DNA of 37,172 nucleotides from Myxococcales bacterium (GCA_004554395.1 SFMP01000087.1:1-37172); one strand, 5' to 3'; positions 17,259-26,079 are shown, counted from the stretch's first letter. Program-made: numbers and translations. The notes: a model not told the origin generated them from the sequence alone.

Positions 17259-19451
17259 ATGCACCTTAAAAGATTTTTACCCGTTATCATCGTCTCGTTT
17301 TTCTTTGGTTGCGCTAGTGCCCCCGTGCAGACGCAGTCTGCGACATCGGATGTAGCCCAGAGTAGTGCCGAAGCGCAACCCGAACAGGAGCTTACATTGG
17401 ATTCGTCAAACCCCTTTGCTCACGACAATACGTTGCCTTATCAGGCGCCTGAGTACGATAAAATTCGAACAGAACACTTCGTTCCTGCATTGAAATTTGC
17501 GATGGCAGAGCAGAAGAAAGAAATCGATGCGATTGCCAATCAGACCGAGGCGCCGACTTTCGAAAATACGCTCGTCGCCATGCAAAAGACGGGTCAACGC
17601 TTTATGCGCGTGGCGTATGTCTTCGATAACATGACCAATGCCTACACGAACGACGAACTCAAGAAAGCCGAAGAAGAAATGGCGCCGCTCTTTTCGGCAC
17701 ATAACGACGAAATCTATCTCAACGACAAATTGTTTGCTCGCATCGATGCGCTCTATAACGATCGCGCCAACCTCGGGCTCGATTCGGAATCGATGCGATT
17801 GTTGGAATTGACGCACGAAGACTTTTTGCGCGCTGGCGCGAAGCTATCGGCGGCCGATAAAGAAAAGATCAAGCAAATGAATGCCGAGATTTCTTCGATT
17901 TCGACGAAATTTGGCCAAAATATCTTGAGCGAGATGAATTCATCGGCGGTTTTAGTCGACACGCGCGAAGAATTGGCGGGTTTGAGCGATGCAGAAATCG
18001 CGGCGGCAGCCGATGCTGCAAAAGCTCGTGGAAACGAAGGCAAATACCTCATCGTCCTTCGCAATACATCGGTTCAACCGATACTCGCTTCGCTCGAAAA
18101 CCGCGCACTTCGCGAAAGAGTACACAAAGCATCGTTGCAACGCGGCATGCGTGGAAACGAAGCCGATAACCGCGATCTCGTCGCTCGCGTGCTCAAACTC
18201 AAGGCGGAGCGAGCCAAGATGCTCGGCTATTCGTCGCACGCCGCCTACAAAGTCGAAGATCAATGCGCAAAGACGGTCGACGCCGTCAACGCCATGCTCG
18301 GATCGATGGTCGATGCGGCGCGCGCCAGCCTCGAACGCGAAGCCGCCGAACTCCAAGCCGTTATCGATGCACAAAAAGGTGGATTTAAGCTCGAAGCATG
18401 GGATTGGCCCTATTATGCAGAGCAATTGCGCAAGCAAAAATATGCCATCGACGAAAACCAGCTCAAGCCCTATTTCGAGCTCAATACGGTTATCGAGAAG
18501 GGCGTGTTCTATGCCGCCGGGAAGCTCTACGGCTTGAAATTCGTCGAACGCAAAGATTTGCCCGTTTACGATCCCGATGTCAGGGTTTGGGAAGTCTTCG
18601 ACGAAGATGGCACGGCAGTTGGCTTGTTCTATGGCGATTACTATGCTCGCGATAACAAACGCGGTGGCGCATGGATGAGCGAATACGTTCAGCAATCGAA
18701 ATTGTTGGGCACCAAACCGGTCATCTTGAACCAGCTCAACGTGACGAAGCCCGCCTCGGGCCCGACGCTTTTGACGACCGACGAAGTGACGACGTTGTTC
18801 CACGAATTTGGTCACGCGCTCCACGGCCTTTTGTCGAATGTGACGTATCCGGAGTTTAGCGGCACGAACGTGCCGCGCGATTTCGTCGAATTCCCGTCGC
18901 AGTTTAACGAAGTCTGGGCATTTTGGCCCGAAGTGCTCGACAATTATGCCATTCACTACGAAACGGGCGAGAAGATCCCCGCCGAGCTCGTCCAGAAGCT
19001 CAAAGATTCCGAGAAATTCAATCAAGGCTATGCGACGGTCGAGTATTTGGGTGCCGCGATGCTCGATCAAGCTTGGTATCAGTTTGATTTGGAACATTTG
19101 CCCGTGATTACGCGTGACGGCTTCGAAGCGCTCGAACACCAGCTCTTGGCTGGCGTCAAACTCGATATCCCCACGACGCCGCCGCGCTATCGCACGACGT
19201 ACTTCAATCACATCTTTGCCAATAGCTACGATGCGGGATATTATGCCTATATTTGGTCCGAAGTCCTCGATGCCGATGCCGTGCAGTGGTTCAAAGAGCA
19301 CGGACTATCGCGCGAAACAGGCCAGAAATTACGCGATAACGTCTTGTCGCGCGGCAATTCCGTCGACCCGATGACGCAGTACAAGAGTTTTGCCGATCGC
19401 GAACCGTCGAGCGATTACTTGCTCATTCGCCGAGGACTCAAATCTGAATAA
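17259..19451 (+). CDS. M3-family metallopeptidase, Dcp-type, lipoprotein
   Basis: A 730-aa zinc peptidase related to peptidyl-dipeptidase Dcp and oligopeptidase A. It has the zinc motif HEFGH (about H515-H519) in TTLFHEFGHALHGLLS, then FSGTNVPRDFVEFPSQFNEVW, which supplies the third ligand, and a C-terminal YAYIWSEVLDADAV typical of M3. The N-terminus MHLKRFLPVIIVSFFFGCASAP is a lipoprotein signal (lipobox FFGC), so it should work in the envelope on short peptides, unlike cytosolic Dcp. Start: GGAG lies 5 nt upstream of ATG 17259; the 46-residue upstream extension is rejected because it would bury the signal peptide. The SH3b gene follows after 11 nt and is probably co-transcribed. Confidence 0.92.
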   Translation: MHLKRFLPVIIVSFFFGCASAPVQTQSATSDVAQSSAEAQPEQELTLDSSNPFAHDNTLPYQAPEYDKIRTEHFVPALKFAMAEQKKEIDAIANQTEAPTFENTLVAMQKTGQRFMRVAYVFDNMTNAYTNDELKKAEEEMAPLFSAHNDEIYLNDKLFARIDALYNDRANLGLDSESMRLLELTHEDFLRAGAKLSAADKEKIKQMNAEISSISTKFGQNILSEMNSSAVLVDTREELAGLSDAEIAAAADAAKARGNEGKYLIVLRNTSVQPILASLENRALRERVHKASLQRGMRGNEADNRDLVARVLKLKAERAKMLGYSSHAAYKVEDQCAKTVDAVNAMLGSMVDAARASLEREAAELQAVIDAQKGGFKLEAWDWPYYAEQLRKQKYAIDENQLKPYFELNTVIEKGVFYAAGKLYGLKFVERKDLPVYDPDVRVWEVFDEDGTAVGLFYGDYYARDNKRGGAWMSEYVQQSKLLGTKPVILNQLNVTKPASGPTLLTTDEVTTLFHEFGHALHGLLSNVTYPEFSGTNVPRDFVEFPSQFNEVWAFWPEVLDNYAIHYETGEKIPAELVQKLKDSEKFNQGYATVEYLGAAMLDQAWYQFDLEHLPVITRDGFEALEHQLLAGVKLDIPTTPPRYRTTYFNHIFANSYDAGYYAYIWSEVLDADAVQWFKEHGLSRETGQKLRDNVLSRGNSVDPMTQYKSFADREPSSDYLLIRRGLKSE

Positions 19452-19462
19452 AGGATTGTAGC

Positions 19463-19972
19463 ATGAGTGGTTTCATTTTCGACAAATTGTTCACTGAAAT
19501 CAAAGAACAAAGCGGTATCGATTTGACGTCGACGACGGCGGCGAAGACCGATGCGCAAGAAGACGTCGATCAGGCGTGCTTCTATATGGGCGTCGATAAC
19601 GTCGAAGCAAAAGTCACTTGCGATGTGCTCAACGTTCGCGAAACGCCGTCGGTCGAAAAACCGCGCATTGGTCAGCTGCACCGAGGTGCAACGATTTGCG
19701 TTACGGGCGTTTGCGACGATTGGCTTAGCATCAATTTGCAGGGCAAGACGTGCTATGTCTGCGGCAAATACACCGATTTCGATGCGCCCGTGGCGACGGT
19801 CACGGCGTCGGCTCTCAACGTGCGCAAAGGTCCTTCGGTCGATTCCGATAAAATTGGTTCTCTTCCCAATGGGACAGAAGTCAAAATCATCGGCAAGACG
19901 GGGAGCTGGGTTAAAGTGCTCCACGGCAAACAATTTGGCTATGTGAGCGCCGATTACTTGAAGTTCGCATAA
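19463..19972 (+). CDS. Protein with two bacterial SH3 domains
   Basis: A 169-aa protein with two SH3b repeats: about residues 52-105 (CDVLNVRETPSVEKPRIGQL...GKTCYVCGKY) and 112-168 (SALNVRKGPSVDSDKIGSL...GYVSADYLKFA). Such domains bind cell-wall peptides or glycans, or mediate binding within larger complexes. There is no signal peptide; the N-terminal 45 residues are polar, so either it is cytoplasmic or it leaves by a non-Sec route. Start: AAGGA lies about 8 nt before the ATG. It sits 11 nt after the M3 peptidase gene and is closed by a strong terminator, so it is the last gene of that unit. Confidence 0.85.
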   Translation: MSGFIFDKLFTEIKEQSGIDLTSTTAAKTDAQEDVDQACFYMGVDNVEAKVTCDVLNVRETPSVEKPRIGQLHRGATICVTGVCDDWLSINLQGKTCYVCGKYTDFDAPVATVTASALNVRKGPSVDSDKIGSLPNGTEVKIIGKTGSWVKVLHGKQFGYVSADYLKFA

Positions 19973-20003
19973 TCCGATCGAACGAGAGCGCTTGCGCTTC
20001 GAG

Positions 20004-20035
20004 CCCCTATATCGAAAGATATAGGGGTTTTTTTT
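20004..20035 (+). terminator. Rho-independent terminator after the SH3b gene
   Basis: The stem CCCCTATATC (20004-20013) pairs perfectly with GATATAGGGG (20018-20027) across a GAAA tetraloop and is followed by eight T (20028-20035). It is a textbook intrinsic terminator closing the peptidase-SH3b transcript. Confidence 0.93.
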
Positions 20036-20074
20036 GTGGCAAGAGACGAAAAAAAACTGTCTTGCGTTTTTTTT

Positions 20075-20102
20075 TTGAAATGTTCGGGGGATTTGGTAAG
20101 AT
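20075..20102 (+). promoter_or_regulatory. Candidate promoter for the large surface lipoprotein
   Basis: TTGAAA (20075-20080) and TAAGAT (20097-20102) are separated by 16 bp and lie downstream of the preceding terminator, about 75 nt before the lipoprotein start. Both boxes are 4-5 of 6 matches to the sigma-70 consensus. No activator site is evident. Confidence 0.4.
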
Positions 20103-20178
20103 CGCCACAACATCATCACAGATGATCAAATATCGATATCGTTGTTTGGTCTTTTTTACTACCAACATGGAGCGCATA

Positions 20179-23100
20179 ATGAATCGGAAACACGTATTCT
20201 ATTGGTGTATAGTAGGCAGTTTAACGTTGATGTTCTGTGGTTGCGGCGATGATTCGAGCAAAGATGGCGACGCGAGAGTGCCCGAGAACACGGCAGAGCG
20301 TTGCCAAGATGGGATCGACAACGATGGCAATGGCCGCGTCGACTGCAAAGACGATGGATGCAAGGCGTTTGCCTTTTGCCAAGAAGCCGAAGAGGGCAAA
20401 GAAAATACGCTCGTCGCTTGCCAAGATGGCAACGACAACGACGGCGATGGCTTGGCCGACTGCGACGACTCCGATTGCCAAGTCTTCGCCATTTGCCAAA
20501 AGAAGAAGGCAGAGAACACGGAAGAACTTTGCAAAGATGGCCTCGATAACGATGGCAATGGCCTTGTCGACTGCAAAGACGATGGATGCAAATCGTTTGC
20601 CTTTTGTCAAGAAGCCGAAGCAGGCAAAGAAGATACACTCGTCGCTTGCCAAGATGGCAACGACAACGACGGCAATGGCTTAGCCGACTGCGACGACCCC
20701 AATTGTGCCGCGTTTGACCACTGCAAGCCCAAAGAAAATACCGAAGACCTTTGCCAAGACGGCCTCGACAACGACGGCGATGGATTGATCGATTGTGCCG
20801 ACTCCGATTGTGTAGCGTTTGACCATTGCAAGCCCAAAGAAAATACCGAAGCGCTTTGTAGCGACGAGGTCGACAACGATGGCGATGACTTCGTCGACTG
20901 CAACGATCCCGATTGCTTGGTCTTCGAACATTGTGCGGCGTATCGCATCGCAGAAAATTCGGCAGAATTGTGTAGCGATGGAATCGACAACGATGCCGAT
21001 GGCGTCAAAGATTGCGATTCGATCAGTTGCAAGCACTTCGACGTATGTATGGGTGGGGGCAAAGTCGGCGAAGATACGCTTGAACTATGTAGCGATGGCC
21101 TCGACAACGACGGCGATGGCTTGGTCGATTGCGCCGACGTCGAATGCAAAGGATTCCAACATTGTTTGGGCCAAAAAGCCGACGACGTGACAAAGGAAAT
21201 GTGTAGCGACAAGGACGACAACGATGGCGATGGCTTGATCGATTGTGCCGATCCCGATTGCCAACAGTTCACCGACATCTGCAGTGATGAATGCCCCGAC
21301 GATCCCTATAAATACGCGCCCGATAAATGCGGTTGTGGAGAGACATGGGTTGTCGATAGCAGGTTAGAAAACGGCGGAGGTTGCTTTATCAACATATCAA
21401 CGCCCGAAGAGTTTATGCAAATTCAGAAAAAGGCCAAAGCGGGCGATACGGGTGTTTTGGAGACGAATTATATCTTGAAGCGATCGATCGATTTTGGCGA
21501 AACGTCGGATTACGAACCCCTTTCGGGATTTGGAGGAATATTCGAGGGCAATGGCAAGCGAATATCGGGCGTGTTCAATTTCGACATGAATAATATTACT
21601 TGGAATCACAACATTGGCTTATTCGATAGACCTCAAGAGAGCAATAGCGACGAGGAAACGGTGACGTTGCGCAATTTGGTCGTCGGTATAACGGTGAATG
21701 TCGTCAATGCCAAAGCGCGTAGAGCCTATGGAACGTTAATCGGCAAAACGCGAGGTGGAATGGCAATAGAGAATATCTCAGGGATATCGAAATTATACGT
21801 CAAGTTGAAGGATAGTGTCGACGTTGGTTTGGGGCAGACGATTAATCTGCGCGCAGGCGGACTCGTCGGCGATTTCGCTGGTGGTGATTTTATAAGAAAT
21901 GTATATTTACATGGTAGTAATACATCCGTCGAGTTCAAAGTAAAACAGGAATTAAGAAATGATAAGTTATACTATTTTGATAAGAATGGTAAGATAATTA
22001 ATGTCGGTGGTGTCGCGGGCAGTATTAGCAGGCCACAAGTGATGGAAAATGTCCATGCTAATACGAATGTGACGTTATTAGCAGATGTCGAGTTCTGGAG
22101 TTATTCACTGTTTGTTAGTTATCCAACGGTGGAAATAAGTATCGATCCGCTTATTTACCGAGTTGGTGGTATTGCTGGATATGCATCGAAGATAAAAGAC
22201 GCACATAGTACGGGCACGATTAAAGCCAATACAAAAACGCAGATACATCGAAAAGAGAATAACGACTATTTAGTGATTCGACGTAGTAATACATATGTGG
22301 GTGGTATTGCTGGCGATGGTTCGAGTGTTTCGGATTCGAGTTTCAAAGGCGATATTGTCGTCGCAGCCGACGATGAGTCTTCAGAGCAAAAAAAATGGGA
22401 CGACGAAAAGGCGGATGGCAAAGCGTGTGTCGGTGGGGGCATCGGTATTAGTCGTTTCAATGCAATAGATAGTCCCCAAAGCGGTATTTATGTCGATGGT
22501 TCGATATCGATAGAGCCAAGATGCGAGTCTTTGAGTTCCAAATTGGCCTATGTGGATTATAATGTAGAACGATACAGGCCCGCGGTAAATTATGCCGGTG
22601 GTATCGTCGGGTGTTATGACACGATATCTGATTCTTATATCATCAATTCGTATGCCAACGTCGCATTCACTATCGAGAAAGGTGCTTGTAGTAAAAATAC
22701 GATTTATTGGGGTGGGATCTCATCGATAAATCCACCATTCGAATATGATAAAAAGGATATCAATCGATATATCGTCAATAACCATGCCTATACGACATAT
22801 AACTTCCCGTCATGGGGGCAGTACGAAAACGTCGTCTTGGGCGGCGTGACGAATACCGATCAAGGTGGTAAGATCGTCAATAACTTCGTTTCGGGCAAAT
22901 TCACGGGCGATGAAAAGCACGAAAACATGGCTTACTATAAATCAAAGCTCTTCGCGACACGCGGCAAATACCTCTACGAAACGTATTGGAATGCAGACAT
23001 CTATGGCGATGGAGCAAAGAGCTCGGGAAGTCAGATCCCCGATGCATCGGCAAAGCCGTTTACGTTCAATGTTGCCAAGCTCCCAGTTACGTCGAATGGC

Positions 23101-23271
23101 GAGTCGATTCACGGGCTCTTGAGTAGCAACTCGGGGCACGATGGAGGCGTCTTGTCGGCAAATATTCCGAAATATAGCAACGACAAGAATATTTACGTCA
23201 ATTGGAAGGCGATTGTCGACAAGGACGGGAACAAAGTTCCCGTCCCAATGTCGACGACTTCGAATTACTAA
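20179..23271 (+). CDS. Large surface lipoprotein: nine Cys-rich metal-binding-like repeats plus GLUG-type beta-helix
   Basis: A 1030-aa exported protein. The N-terminal lipoprotein signal ends LTLMFCGCGDDS. Residues about 35-375 hold nine repeats of the plan C-x-D-x2-DNDGDGL-x-DC-x-D-x2-C-x5-C, the 'putative metal-binding' calcium-type repeats common in myxobacterial surface proteins. A Cys-rich closure follows (CPDDPYKYAPDKCGCGE). The remainder (about 400-1030) resembles GLUG-type beta-helix passenger repeats: GNGKRISGVFNF, VGGIAGYASKIKDAHSTG, VGGIAGDGSSVSDSSFKG and YAGGIVGCYDTISDSY. The likely role is a surface adhesin or structural protein. ATG 20179 has GGAG about 6 nt upstream and starts the signal peptide. 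Repeats 1/3 and 2/4 are nearly identical at DNA level. DNA from about 21,880 to 22,780 is visibly more AT-rich than the repeat part. Confidence 0.85.
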   Translation: MNRKHVFYWCIVGSLTLMFCGCGDDSSKDGDARVPENTAERCQDGIDNDGNGRVDCKDDGCKAFAFCQEAEEGKENTLVACQDGNDNDGDGLADCDDSDCQVFAICQKKKAENTEELCKDGLDNDGNGLVDCKDDGCKSFAFCQEAEAGKEDTLVACQDGNDNDGNGLADCDDPNCAAFDHCKPKENTEDLCQDGLDNDGDGLIDCADSDCVAFDHCKPKENTEALCSDEVDNDGDDFVDCNDPDCLVFEHCAAYRIAENSAELCSDGIDNDADGVKDCDSISCKHFDVCMGGGKVGEDTLELCSDGLDNDGDGLVDCADVECKGFQHCLGQKADDVTKEMCSDKDDNDGDGLIDCADPDCQQFTDICSDECPDDPYKYAPDKCGCGETWVVDSRLENGGGCFINISTPEEFMQIQKKAKAGDTGVLETNYILKRSIDFGETSDYEPLSGFGGIFEGNGKRISGVFNFDMNNITWNHNIGLFDRPQESNSDEETVTLRNLVVGITVNVVNAKARRAYGTLIGKTRGGMAIENISGISKLYVKLKDSVDVGLGQTINLRAGGLVGDFAGGDFIRNVYLHGSNTSVEFKVKQELRNDKLYYFDKNGKIINVGGVAGSISRPQVMENVHANTNVTLLADVEFWSYSLFVSYPTVEISIDPLIYRVGGIAGYASKIKDAHSTGTIKANTKTQIHRKENNDYLVIRRSNTYVGGIAGDGSSVSDSSFKGDIVVAADDESSEQKKWDDEKADGKACVGGGIGISRFNAIDSPQSGIYVDGSISIEPRCESLSSKLAYVDYNVERYRPAVNYAGGIVGCYDTISDSYIINSYANVAFTIEKGACSKNTIYWGGISSINPPFEYDKKDINRYIVNNHAYTTYNFPSWGQYENVVLGGVTNTDQGGKIVNNFVSGKFTGDEKHENMAYYKSKLFATRGKYLYETYWNADIYGDGAKSSGSQIPDASAKPFTFNVAKLPVTSNGESIHGLLSSNSGHDGGVLSANIPKYSNDKNIYVNWKAIVDKDGNKVPVPMSTTSNY

Positions 23272-23284
23272 ATGGAGTTGGGGG

Positions 23285-23309
23285 CGCCCGCCTGCCGGCG
23301 GGCGTTTTT
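23285..23309 (+). terminator. Intrinsic terminator after the surface lipoprotein
   Basis: CGCCCGCC (23285-23292) pairs with GGCGGGCG (23297-23304) over TGCC and is followed by TTTTT. The right arm and T-run (GGCGGGCGTTTTTGC) recur about 38 bp downstream after a related but imperfect hairpin (CCAGCCTAGCTGG), a partial duplication of the terminator. Confidence 0.85.
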
Positions 23310-23358
23310 GCGTATGGTGTTGGCCCAGCCTAGCTGGCGGGCGTTTTTGCATATATGG

Positions 23359-23388
23359 AATTCAAAAAAAGTCTTGATTTTTTGAATT
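23359..23388. repeat. AT-rich inverted repeat before the trpB2 leader
   Basis: AATTCAAAAAA (23359-23369) is a perfect inverted match to TTTTTTGAATT (23378-23388) with an 8-nt centre. TTGATT at 23374 could serve as a -35 box with a poor -10 (CATACA, 17 bp on), which would place the repeat over the promoter as a possible operator. It could equally act as a weak bidirectional terminator. Confidence 0.4.
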
Positions 23389-23476
23389 TACTGTGCCATA
23401 CACCGCGACGATTGGCGCGATAGGCACGCGGTTGTGCCTCATTTTGGGCGTCGGTCGCAATACAGATTTTTGAGAT

Positions 23477-23613
23477 AGGCGTAAGTTTAGACGGTATGTG
23501 GCGTATCTGGGCGTAAAGATTCGGTTCGAACAATAAAATTCACGAAGTCGTGAGTTTTGTCGTGCTGATCTTTGCGCCCTTATACGCCATTCGTGTAACT
23601 GCGCCTTTTTTTT
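23477..23613 (+). promoter_or_regulatory. Putative tryptophan attenuator: nested hairpin ending in a U-tract
   Basis: The leader of the trpB2 gene can fold as four stacked helices. The outer stem is 23477-23487 (AGGCGTAaGTT) with 23597-23606 (AACTGCGCCT), using one bulge and one wobble. P1 is 23498-23505 with 23583-23590. P2 is GGGCGTAAAGAT (23509-23520) with ATCTTTGCGCCC (23568-23579), one wobble. P3 is 23535-23544 with 23549-23558 over an AAGT loop. P1 and P2 are joined by a symmetric 3x3 internal loop. T8-G-T5 follows from 23606, so closing the outer stem should terminate transcription. A MWRIWA reading frame with two Trp codons covers the 5' strand of P1/P2. A ribosome stalled there for lack of charged tRNA-Trp would prevent the fold and allow readthrough into trpB2. 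The fold is hand-derived; no T-box core motif is present. Confidence 0.5.
23496..23516 (+). CDS. Candidate Trp leader peptide MWRIWA
   Basis: ATG-TGG-CGT-ATC-TGG-GCG-TAA lies 127 nt before the trpB2 stop-free frame begins. Two of six codons are Trp, an improbable density by chance, and the gene downstream makes tryptophan. The peptide lies in the 5' arm of the leader hairpins. The ribosome binding site is weak (AGACGG close to the ATG), which is the main reason for doubt; no ATG, GTG or TTG extends the frame upstream before the stop at 23421. Confidence 0.45.
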   Translation: MWRIWA

Positions 23614-23643
23614 GTTTTTGCATGCCCAGAAGGAGAAAGAAGC

Positions 23644-25017
23644 ATGTCGAACTATGAGACGATCCCTTATAAAACGTACCTCGACGAATCAGAGATGCCG
23701 AAATTCTGGTACAATGTACGCGCCGATATGAAGAAGAAGCCAGCGCCGCTCTTGAATCCTGCGACGGGCAAGCCGATGACGGCTCAAGAACTCGAAGGCG
23801 TGTTCTGCAAGGAACTCGTCGCTCAAGAACTCGACGACGAAACGCAGCTCATTCCGATCCCCGAAGAGATTCGCGATTTCTATAAGATGTATCGGCCTTC
23901 GCCTCTCGTGCGAGCCTATTGCCTCGAAAAGCAACTCGGCACGCCTGCGCACATCTATTACAAATTCGAGGGAAACAATACATCGGGTTCGCACAAGCTC
24001 AATTCGGCGATTGCGCAGGCGTATTATGCCAAACACCAAGGTCTCAAAGGCGTGACGACCGAAACGGGCGCTGGTCAATGGGGCACGGCGTTGTCGATGG
24101 CATGCGCCTATCTCGGGCTCGATTGCATCGTCTTCATGGTCAAAGTGAGCTATGAACAAAAGCCGTTCCGTCGCGAAGTCATGCGCACCTATGGTGCGCG
24201 CGTGACGCCATCGCCGTCGAATACGACCGAAATTGGACGAAAGATTTTGGCCGATTTCCCCGAAACGGATGGGAGTCTCGGGTGTGCCATCTCCGAAGCC
24301 GTCGAGTACGCCGTTGGGCATCCTGGTTATCGCTATGTTTTGGGATCGGTGCTCAATCAAGTCCTCTTGCACCAATCGGTTATCGGGCTCGAGACGAAGA
24401 CGGCGCTCGATAAATTGGGCGTCAAAGCCGACATCGTCATCGGTTGCGCCGGTGGCGGATCGAATTTGGGTGGGCTCATTTCGCCGTTTATGGGCGAAAA
24501 GTTACGCGGCGAAGCCGATTACGAATTTATCGCCGTCGAGCCCGCGAGCTGCCCGAGCTTCACGCGCGGCAAATTCGCCTACGACTTCTGCGATACGGGT
24601 TGCATCTGCCCACTCGCCAAAATGTACACACTCGGATCGCGCTTTATGCCAAGCCCAATTCACGCCGGTGGCTTGCGCTATCACGGCATGAGCCCCGTCC
24701 TTTCGGAGCTCTACGACCAAAAGATGATGCGTGCGATAACGGTGTGTCAGACAGACGTTTTCAAAGCAGCCGAATATTTCGCCCGCGTCGAGGGCATTTT
24801 GCCCGCTCCCGAAAGCGCTCATGCCATCAAAGCCGCCATCGACGAAGCGCTCAAATGCAAGGAAACGGGGGCTCAGAAGAACATCGTCTTCGGGCTCACG
24901 GGCACAGGTTATTTCGATATGGTCGCTTATGGCAAATACAACGACGGCAATATGGTCGATTATTTGCCCTCCGATGAAGATATTGCAAAGGCCTTGGCGC
25001 AGTTGCCGAAAGTATAA
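23644..25017 (+). CDS. trpB2: TrpB2-type tryptophan synthase beta chain
   Basis: This PLP enzyme condenses indole with serine to give tryptophan. At 457 aa and with an N-terminal extension before RPSPLVRA, it belongs to the TrpB2 branch rather than the ~400-aa TrpB1. The Schiff-base lysine is K118 in EGNNTSGSHKLNSA. It also shows TTETGAGQWGTALS, the phosphate loop CAGGGSNLGGL and VFGLTGTGYFDM. TrpB2 proteins often lack a TrpA partner and can act alone on free indole; no trpA is adjacent here, consistent with stand-alone or indole-salvage use. AAGGAG lies about 9 nt upstream of the ATG. The ~250-nt leader contains a candidate Trp attenuator. The next gene starts 63 nt downstream with no terminator seen. 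Confidence 0.93.
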   Translation: MSNYETIPYKTYLDESEMPKFWYNVRADMKKKPAPLLNPATGKPMTAQELEGVFCKELVAQELDDETQLIPIPEEIRDFYKMYRPSPLVRAYCLEKQLGTPAHIYYKFEGNNTSGSHKLNSAIAQAYYAKHQGLKGVTTETGAGQWGTALSMACAYLGLDCIVFMVKVSYEQKPFRREVMRTYGARVTPSPSNTTEIGRKILADFPETDGSLGCAISEAVEYAVGHPGYRYVLGSVLNQVLLHQSVIGLETKTALDKLGVKADIVIGCAGGGSNLGGLISPFMGEKLRGEADYEFIAVEPASCPSFTRGKFAYDFCDTGCICPLAKMYTLGSRFMPSPIHAGGLRYHGMSPVLSELYDQKMMRAITVCQTDVFKAAEYFARVEGILPAPESAHAIKAAIDEALKCKETGAQKNIVFGLTGTGYFDMVAYGKYNDGNMVDYLPSDEDIAKALAQLPKV

Positions 25018-25080
25018 TTGTAAAATAAATGATGTTTTGATACGATGGGGCACAATGGTCATTGAGTAGAGGTGAGTATT

Positions 25081-26079
25081 ATGCCCCTGATCATCGTTCG
25101 AAACGACATTACGAAAATGAGCGTTGACGCCATCGTCAACGCGGCCAATCAATCCCTGCTGGGCGGAGGCGGCGTAGATGGTTGCATACACCGCGTGGCG
25201 GGGCTGGAGCTACTACGCGAGTGTCAAGCACTCGGCGGTTGCCAAACTGGCGACGCCAAGATAACGGGCGCGTACCGTCTGCCGTGCAAATATGTGATTC
25301 ACACCGTCGGCCCTATATGGAACGGCGGTCAATGTGGCGAGCGCGAAAAGCTCGCCTCGTGCTATCGAACTAGCCTTGCGCTGGCAAAGGCGAATGGCTG
25401 TGAAACTGTAGCTTTTCCGCTGATCTCCTCGGGCATTTACGGCTACCCCAAAGATCAAGCGCTCCGAGTCGCCGTAGACACCATTAGTGAGTTTCTCGCA
25501 GAAAACGATATGACGGTGTATCTCGTCATTTTCTGCCGCGCGGCTTTTGAGATTGGCAATGAGCTCTTCGCAGACATTGCCGCCTATATCGACGACCACT
25601 ATGTCGATGAGCACACCGACCTATGCCGTGAGCAGATGCGTCGGATTGACATTTTTGAGAACCACAAATTGTCCGCCTACGCTGACGCGCTCAAGGCGGC
25701 AAGCGGATTAGACGAAATTCTCTCGCACTTGGATGCCGGGTTTTCGGAAACGCTACTCAAGCTCATCGATCGCAGCGGTAAAAAAGATGCTGAGATCTAC
25801 AAAAAGGCCAATGTGGATCGCAAGCTCTTTTCCAAGATCCGCAACAACCCAGACTACAAGCCATCAAAATCCACGGCGCTGGCTTTTGCCATCGCACTGG
25901 AATTGAGCTTGTCCGAGGCGCGCGATCTCATCGCCCGCGCGGGCTACGCCCTGAGTCCCTGTAGCAAGTTCGACGTCATCGTCGAGTATTTCATCATTCG
26001 CGGCGACTATGATATTTTTAAGATCAATGAGGCGTTGTTTGCCTTCGATCAGAGTTTGTTGGGGGCGTCATTACAATAA
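25081..26079 (+). CDS. Macro-domain protein with C-terminal HTH-like domain
   Basis: A 332-aa protein. Residues 1-~165 form a macro (ADP-ribose-binding) domain of the YmdB/ADP-ribosyl hydrolase type: DAIVNAANQSLLGGGGVDGCIHR, GDAKITGAYRLPCKYVIHTVGP and AFPLISSGIYGYPK. Many such domains remove ADP-ribose or hydrolyse O-acetyl-ADP-ribose. Residues about 215-320 look like a helix-turn-helix-type regulatory domain (KKDAEIYKKANVDRKLFSKIR, PSKSTALAFAIALELSLSEARDLI), an architecture I associate with Firmicutes. The start at 25081 follows a GAGGTGAG site; GTG 25072 is an alternative. Use of CTG, GCC and CCC codons differs from the CTC/GTC style of neighbouring genes, suggesting acquisition. Both domains are clearly visible; the cellular target is unknown. 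Confidence 0.85.
   Translation: MPLIIVRNDITKMSVDAIVNAANQSLLGGGGVDGCIHRVAGLELLRECQALGGCQTGDAKITGAYRLPCKYVIHTVGPIWNGGQCGEREKLASCYRTSLALAKANGCETVAFPLISSGIYGYPKDQALRVAVDTISEFLAENDMTVYLVIFCRAAFEIGNELFADIAAYIDDHYVDEHTDLCREQMRRIDIFENHKLSAYADALKAASGLDEILSHLDAGFSETLLKLIDRSGKKDAEIYKKANVDRKLFSKIRNNPDYKPSKSTALAFAIALELSLSEARDLIARAGYALSPCSKFDVIVEYFIIRGDYDIFKINEALFAFDQSLLGASLQ

Noticed and set aside
17952..19301. 449-codon minus-strand open frame opposite the M3 peptidase
   Set aside because: No recognisable family or start site, and the plus strand encodes an intact HEFGH peptidase here.
20280..21300. Regularly spaced repeats that could suggest a CRISPR array
   Set aside because: They are in frame, encode Cys/Asp metal-binding-like protein repeats and have no conserved short DNA repeat with unique spacers.
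23399..23411. ACACCGCGA, resembling part of a T-box core
   Set aside because: The essential GGGUGG half and specifier stem are absent, and the leader is better explained by a Trp-codon attenuator.
23521..23534. GGTTCGAAC, resembling a tRNA T-loop
   Set aside because: No flanking 5-bp T-stem, anticodon arm or acceptor stem; no tRNA gene found anywhere in the window.
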